Made by a program: the position numbers and the translations under genes
Shown here: positions 60,313 to 64,000 of the stretch, in pieces
Layout of the letters: each line of letters opens with the position of its first letter
Numbering within the stretch: the first letter of the stretch is position 1
Assembly: GCF_000429845.1 (NCBI RefSeq)
Contig: NZ_AUCQ01000012.1
Location: forward strand, 165,149 to 229,148
DNA: 64,000 nt
Reading direction: 5' to 3'
Source of the DNA: Comamonas composti DSM 21721
GTDB lineage: Bacteria > Pseudomonadota > Gammaproteobacteria > Burkholderiales > Burkholderiaceae_C
Notes under the pieces: generated by a model
Told to the model about the DNA's origin: nothing
What the model saw: the letters and a program-made list of their open reading frames with translations, nothing else
Databases searched by the model: none

Positions 60313-63057
60313 ATGCGTCAGTTCAAGCACTGGTTTGCGGCCTTTTTGCGCAGCCGCCGTTCGCTCAGCCTTTTCCGCCGCAGCGCCCTGCCTTCGGGCC
60401 CGGGCAGCAGCCGATCGATCTCGCCCGCGCTCACGCGCGATTTGCTGCGCGCCTCGCGCGACGATGTGGATGCCGTGCTGCTGCGCAAGGGGTCGAGCGA
60501 TAACGGCCTGAGCCCTGAGCAGGCCCTGCAGGCCCTGGAGAAATTCGGCCCCAACGAGGTCGAGCACGAGAAGCCGCTGCCCGCCTGGCTGCATCTCTGG
60601 TATTGCTACAAGAACCCGTTCAATCTGCTGCTGACCCTGCTGGCCGCAGTCTCCCTGGCCACCGACGACATGCAGGGCGCCGTGGTCATAGCCACCATGG
60701 TGCTGGTCTCCACACTGCTGCGCTTCGTGCAGGAGGGCCGCTCCAACCAGGCAGCCGCCCGGCTCAAGGCCATGGTCAGCAACGAGGCCACGGTGCTGCG
60801 CAAAAGCGATCATCCCCCGCAAGAAGACCGTTCCCACAGCGAGCAGCCTGCAGAGTTTGGACGGCAGGCCAGCCGCCATGAGCTGCCGATGCGGGAGGTC
60901 GTGCCCGGCGATTTGATCGCGCTCTCGGCCGGTGACATGATCCCGGCCGACTGCCGTGTGCTCAGCGCCAAGGACTTGTTCGTGAGCCAGGCCTCGATGA
61001 CGGGCGAGTCCCTGCCCGTGGAAAAGCGCGCCGATGCCAGCGCCAGCAGCGGCGCAGGCGTGCTCGATGCCAGCAATCTGCTGTTCATGGGCACCAACGT
61101 GGTCTCGGGCTCGGCCCTGGCCCTGGTGCTGGCCACGGGCAACAGCACCTACTTCGGCACGATTGCCACGCGCGTCACGGATACCGAACGCGCGCCCACG
61201 GCTTTCGAGACCGGCGTCAACAGCGTGAGCTGGCTGCTGATCCGCTTTGCGGCGGTGATGGTGCCCATCGTGCTGTTCATCAACGGCTATACCAAGGGCG
61301 ATTGGGGGCAGGCCTTCTTGTTCGCACTGTCCGTGGCCGTGGGCCTCACGCCCGAGATGCTGCCCATGATCGTGACCTCCACGCTGGCCAAGGGCGCGGT
61401 GCTGCTGTCGCGGCGCAAGGTCGTGGTCAAGCGCCTGGACGCGATACAGAACTTCGGTGCCATGGACGTGCTGTGCACGGACAAGACCGGCACGCTGACA
61501 CGCGACAAGATCGTGCTCGAGCGCCATACCGATGTTCTGGGCCAGGCCAACGACGAGGTGCTGCAGCTCGCCTATCTCAACAGCTACTACCAGACCGGCC
61601 TCAAAAACCTGCTGGACCACGCGGTGCTGGAGCACATGGACCTGCAGCACTCGCTGCGCCTGGCCGACGACTACCGCAAGGTGGACGAGATTCCGTTCGA
61701 CTTCGAGCGCCGCCGCATGTCGGTGGTCGTGGCCGAGCGCGAGCATCACCATGAGCTGATCTGCAAGGGCGCGGTCGAGGAAATCCTGCAGGTCTGCACC
61801 CATTTGCGCCATGACTCGCAAACCCTGGCGCTGGACGAGGAGCAGCTGGCCGCCGTGCGCCGCGTGACGCGCGAGCTCAACCAGCAAGGCCTGCGCGTGG
61901 TCGCCGTGGCCATGAAGGAGGTGCCGCCGCACAAGGCGGACTACAGCGTGGCCGACGAATCGGGCCTGACCCTGGTCGGCTACATGGCCTTTCTCGATCC
62001 GCCCAAGGAAAGCACGGCCGAGGCCCTGAGCGCCCTGGCCGCGCACGGCGTGGCCGTGAAGGTGCTGACCGGGGACAACGAGCTCGTCGCCGCCAAGGTC
62101 TGCCGCGATGTGGGGCTGGATGTGAAAAACGCCATCCTGGGCACGCACATCGAGCACATGGACGATGCCAAGCTGCGCGTGGTGGTCGAGCGCGGCCAGC
62201 TGTTCGCCAAGCTCACGCCGCTGCACAAGGAGCGCATCGTGCGCGCGCTGCGCGCCAACGGCCATGTCACGGGCTTTCTGGGCGACGGCATCAATGACGC
62301 GCCCGCACTGCGCGCCGCCGACATCGGCATCAGCGTGGACGGCGCCGTGGACATCGCCAAGGAGGCGGCCGACATCATCCTGCTCGAGAAAAGCCTGATG
62401 GTGCTCGAAGAAGGCGTGCTCGAGGGCCGGCGCACGTTCAGCAACATGCTGAAGTACATACGCATGACGGCCAGCTCCAACTTCGGCAACGTGTTCTCGG
62501 TGCTCGTGGCCTCGGCCTTCATCCCGTTTCTGCCCATGCTGCCGCTGCAGTTGCTGGTGCAAAACCTGCTGTACGACCTGTCCCAGATCGCGATTCCCTT
62601 CGACCGCGTGGACGACGAACTCGTGGCCAAGCCGCTGCGCTGGAACCCTGCCGACCTGGGCCGCTTCATGCTGTTCTTCGGCCCCATCAGCTCGCTGTTC
62701 GACATACTGACCTTCGCGCTCATGTGGTTTGTGTTCGCGGCCAATACGCCGGAGCAGCAGTCGCTGTTCCAGTCGGGCTGGTTCGTCGTGGGCCTGCTCA
62801 CGCAGACGCTGATCGTGCACATGATCCGCACGCCCAAGATCCCGTTCCTGCAAAGCCGCCCCGCCTGGCCGCTTCTGGGCGCCACGGCGGCCATCATGGC
62901 CGTGGGCATCTGGCTGCCCATGGGGCCGCTGGCTGGGTATTTCGGCATGACGGCGCTGCCCGGCAGCTACTTTCCGTGGATGATTGCCATCTTGCTCGGC
63001 TACGCTGTACTCACCACGCTGCTCAAGCGCGTCTACATTGCGCGCTACGGCTGGTAG
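60313..63057 (+). CDS. mgtA: magnesium-translocating P-type ATPase
   Basis: 914 residues, a type IIIB P-type ATPase close in length to E. coli MgtA. Actuator motif MTGES, phosphorylation site D390 (CTDKTGTLT), the KGAVEEIL nucleotide-binding region, GDGINDAPAL hinge, and ten membrane helices (the last six after residue 690). It imports Mg2+ across the inner membrane at ATP cost. A 35-residue Ser/His-rich insertion (KSDHPPQEDRSHSEQPAEFG) lies in the actuator domain. The N-terminus is basic and amphipathic (FAAFLRSRRSLSLFRRSAL), as in MgtA. Expression is probably set by the long leader. Confidence 0.96.
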   Translation: MRQFKHWFAAFLRSRRSLSLFRRSALPSGPGSSRSISPALTRDLLRASRDDVDAVLLRKGSSDNGLSPEQALQALEKFGPNEVEHEKPLPAWLHLWYCYKNPFNLLLTLLAAVSLATDDMQGAVVIATMVLVSTLLRFVQEGRSNQAAARLKAMVSNEATVLRKSDHPPQEDRSHSEQPAEFGRQASRHELPMREVVPGDLIALSAGDMIPADCRVLSAKDLFVSQASMTGESLPVEKRADASASSGAGVLDASNLLFMGTNVVSGSALALVLATGNSTYFGTIATRVTDTERAPTAFETGVNSVSWLLIRFAAVMVPIVLFINGYTKGDWGQAFLFALSVAVGLTPEMLPMIVTSTLAKGAVLLSRRKVVVKRLDAIQNFGAMDVLCTDKTGTLTRDKIVLERHTDVLGQANDEVLQLAYLNSYYQTGLKNLLDHAVLEHMDLQHSLRLADDYRKVDEIPFDFERRRMSVVVAEREHHHELICKGAVEEILQVCTHLRHDSQTLALDEEQLAAVRRVTRELNQQGLRVVAVAMKEVPPHKADYSVADESGLTLVGYMAFLDPPKESTAEALSALAAHGVAVKVLTGDNELVAAKVCRDVGLDVKNAILGTHIEHMDDAKLRVVVERGQLFAKLTPLHKERIVRALRANGHVTGFLGDGINDAPALRAADIGISVDGAVDIAKEAADIILLEKSLMVLEEGVLEGRRTFSNMLKYIRMTASSNFGNVFSVLVASAFIPFLPMLPLQLLVQNLLYDLSQIAIPFDRVDDELVAKPLRWNPADLGRFMLFFGPISSLFDILTFALMWFVFAANTPEQQSLFQSGWFVVGLLTQTLIVHMIRTPKIPFLQSRPAWPLLGATAAIMAVGIWLPMGPLAGYFGMTALPGSYFPWMIAILLGYAVLTTLLKRVYIARYGW

Positions 63058-63085
63058 CAGCCCGGGACTGACGCCAATCCGGTTC

Positions 63086-63121
63086 GGGCAGGTGCTGCGC
63101 TTCAAAGCCCAGCACCTGCCC
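63086..63121 (+). other. 12-bp perfect inverted repeat between mgtA and mgtC
   Basis: GGGCAGGTGCTG (63086-63097), 12-base loop, CAGCACCTGCCC (63110-63121). No T run follows, so it is more likely a processing, stability or Rho-related structure than an intrinsic terminator. Confidence 0.75.
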
Positions 63122-63181
63122 CACTTCTGTCCGCGCCAGACTCCAGCCCTTTATCAACGCCACCCCTGAAAGCTCTCCGCC

Positions 63182-63904
63182 ATGCTCATGGCCCTGCAAA
63201 ACTTCAACCCCGGCGCCATGCTGGACACCATCGTCAGCCTCACGGCGGCCTTTGTCTGCGGCGCACTCATAGGCCTGGAGCGCCAGGTGCGCCAGCGCAC
63301 GGCCGGCCTGCGCACGAACACGCTGGTGGCCGTGGGCGCGGCCGTGTTCGTGGACCTGGCCGTGCGCCTGGCCGGGCCCGAGATGGCCACGCGCGTGGTC
63401 GCCTATGTGGTCTCGGGCGTGGGCTTTCTGGGCGCGGGCGCGATCATGAAGGAAGGCGCCAACATCACGGGCCTGAACACCGCGGCCACGCTCTGGGGCT
63501 CGGCCGCCGTGGGCGCCTGCGCAGGCGCCAGCATGATTGGCGAGGCCGGCATCGCCACGCTGTTCGTGATCGCCGCCAACACCTTGCTGCGCCCCGTGGT
63601 CAACCGCATCAACCGCCGCCCCGTGAACGACGAATCGGCCGAGGCCACCTACTACGTCTATGCGATCTGCCACCGCAGCGCGCAAGGCGATGTGCGCGAG
63701 CAGATGCTGGACATGCTCGAAGCCGCGAGCTACCCCGTGCGCGGCGTGGAAACCCATGCCTTCGGTCCCCAGGACACGGAGATCGAGGCCATGCTCTATG
63801 CGACCTCGGTGGATGCAGCCGAGCTCGACCGCGTGATCACCAGCATCGAGGCCGTGCCCGGCGTGCTGCAGGCATTCTGGAATGCGGGCACGGATGATTC
63901 TTGA
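63182..63904 (+). CDS. mgtC: MgtC/SapB family protein
   Basis: 240 residues from ATG 63182 (an ATG two codons later is possible). The membrane domain carries the MgtC signature AAFVCGALIGLERQVRQRTAGLRTN, GVGFLGAGAIMKEG, and TAATLWGSAAVGACAG. A C-terminal ACT-like cytoplasmic domain (about 155-240) follows. MgtC proteins support growth at low Mg2+ and inside macrophages in pathogens; they modulate ATP synthase and are not transporters themselves. It lies 125 bases after mgtA and completes the magnesium operon. A repeat C copy begins right after its stop. Confidence 0.92.
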   Translation: MLMALQNFNPGAMLDTIVSLTAAFVCGALIGLERQVRQRTAGLRTNTLVAVGAAVFVDLAVRLAGPEMATRVVAYVVSGVGFLGAGAIMKEGANITGLNTAATLWGSAAVGACAGASMIGEAGIATLFVIAANTLLRPVVNRINRRPVNDESAEATYYVYAICHRSAQGDVREQMLDMLEAASYPVRGVETHAFGPQDTEIEAMLYATSVDAAELDRVITSIEAVPGVLQAFWNAGTDDS

Positions 63905-64000
63905 GCCCCCTGAGGCGCTGCGCGCCTTCCCCCCGAGGGGGACGGACGCCTTCGCCGCGAGGCGGCTCTTGCTCGGCGTCCCTGAGCTGTGCCGCGCCGG
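63905..64000. repeat. repeat C copy 2 (runs to the window end)
   Basis: Starts CCCCCTGAGGCGCT one base after the mgtC stop and contains GCGAGGCGGCTCTTGCTCG. It matches 46060-46156 with scattered differences. It may continue past the window. Confidence 0.8.

Noticed and set aside
60262..63105. 947-codon open frame on the - strand opposite mgtA
   Set aside because: It covers mgtA, whose motifs are complete. The minus product is His/Gln/Gly-rich, typical of antisense frames in GC-rich DNA.

Overview
The window is GC-rich, tightly packed chromosomal DNA from a betaproteobacterium of the family Comamonadaceae. Comamonas or a close relative is the best guess, from the protein flavour, the gene neighbourhoods (fabA-fabB, ybeX-lnt, Lrp-hppD, folM-folB-ttcA) and three families of short dispersed intergenic repeats. 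This is an inference: no rRNA or other species marker is present, and no tRNA, rRNA, CRISPR, insertion sequence or prophage was seen.

Layout. 1-2011: an SPFH protein and a zinc-ribbon membrane partner. 2077-3821: fabA-fabB (unsaturated fatty acid synthesis). 3996-6594: lnt and a CorC/YbeX protein. 6693-11584: an acetyltransferase, then an aromatic amino acid module (Lrp regulator, hppD, a Bug-type binding protein, phhA). 11641-20482: nine minus-strand genes, most overlapping or abutting, running in transcription order desaturase, KAS III, 3-beta-HSD-like SDR, MBL hydrolase, F390-synthetase-like adenylating enzyme, PAP2, fatty-acid hydroxylase, di-iron-type hydrolase, lipase. It looks like an uncharacterised lipid-product pathway. 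20801-23538: fadD-like ligase and an MBL hydrolase. 24039-40043: a complete-looking type IVb pilus operon behind a Fur-box-like site, ending in two paralogous secreted proteins, a 1087-residue membrane protein with a degenerate PEP-synthase-like C-terminus, a DUF2271 protein and a lytic transglycosylase. 40098-53361: housekeeping genes (slt, 5-FTHF cyclo-ligase, queC, a GntP-type permease, GST, cca, acid phosphatase, trxC, midA-like, folM, folB, ttcA, DUF4136 lipoprotein). 53822-57171: a DUF2501 protein, an orphan KAS II with a divergent TetR regulator, and a histidine phosphatase. 57272-59086: an AGMO-like hydroxylase fused to a YhhN lysoplasmalogenase domain. 59073-63904: a magnesium operon with a near-consensus promoter, a roughly 0.8 kb leader carrying small ORFs, a stand-alone MgtE-N protein, mgtA and mgtC.

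Main discoveries proposed. (1) The mgtA leader holds a 44-codon ORF starting M-D-P-D-P, much like the MgtL leader peptide (M-E-P-D-P) of enterobacteria, with two GC hairpins inside it, the second followed by a U run. (2) The nine-gene lipid cluster. (3) The PEP-synthase-like pilus-operon protein. (4) A dispersed imperfect palindrome, GAGCGTGTTCACGATCTC, that repeatedly abuts or supplies stop codons. (5) A structured nested-hairpin repeat between convergent genes. (6) The ether-lipid-enzyme-like fusion. Perfect operator-like palindromes are also visible for the Lrp and TetR regulators.
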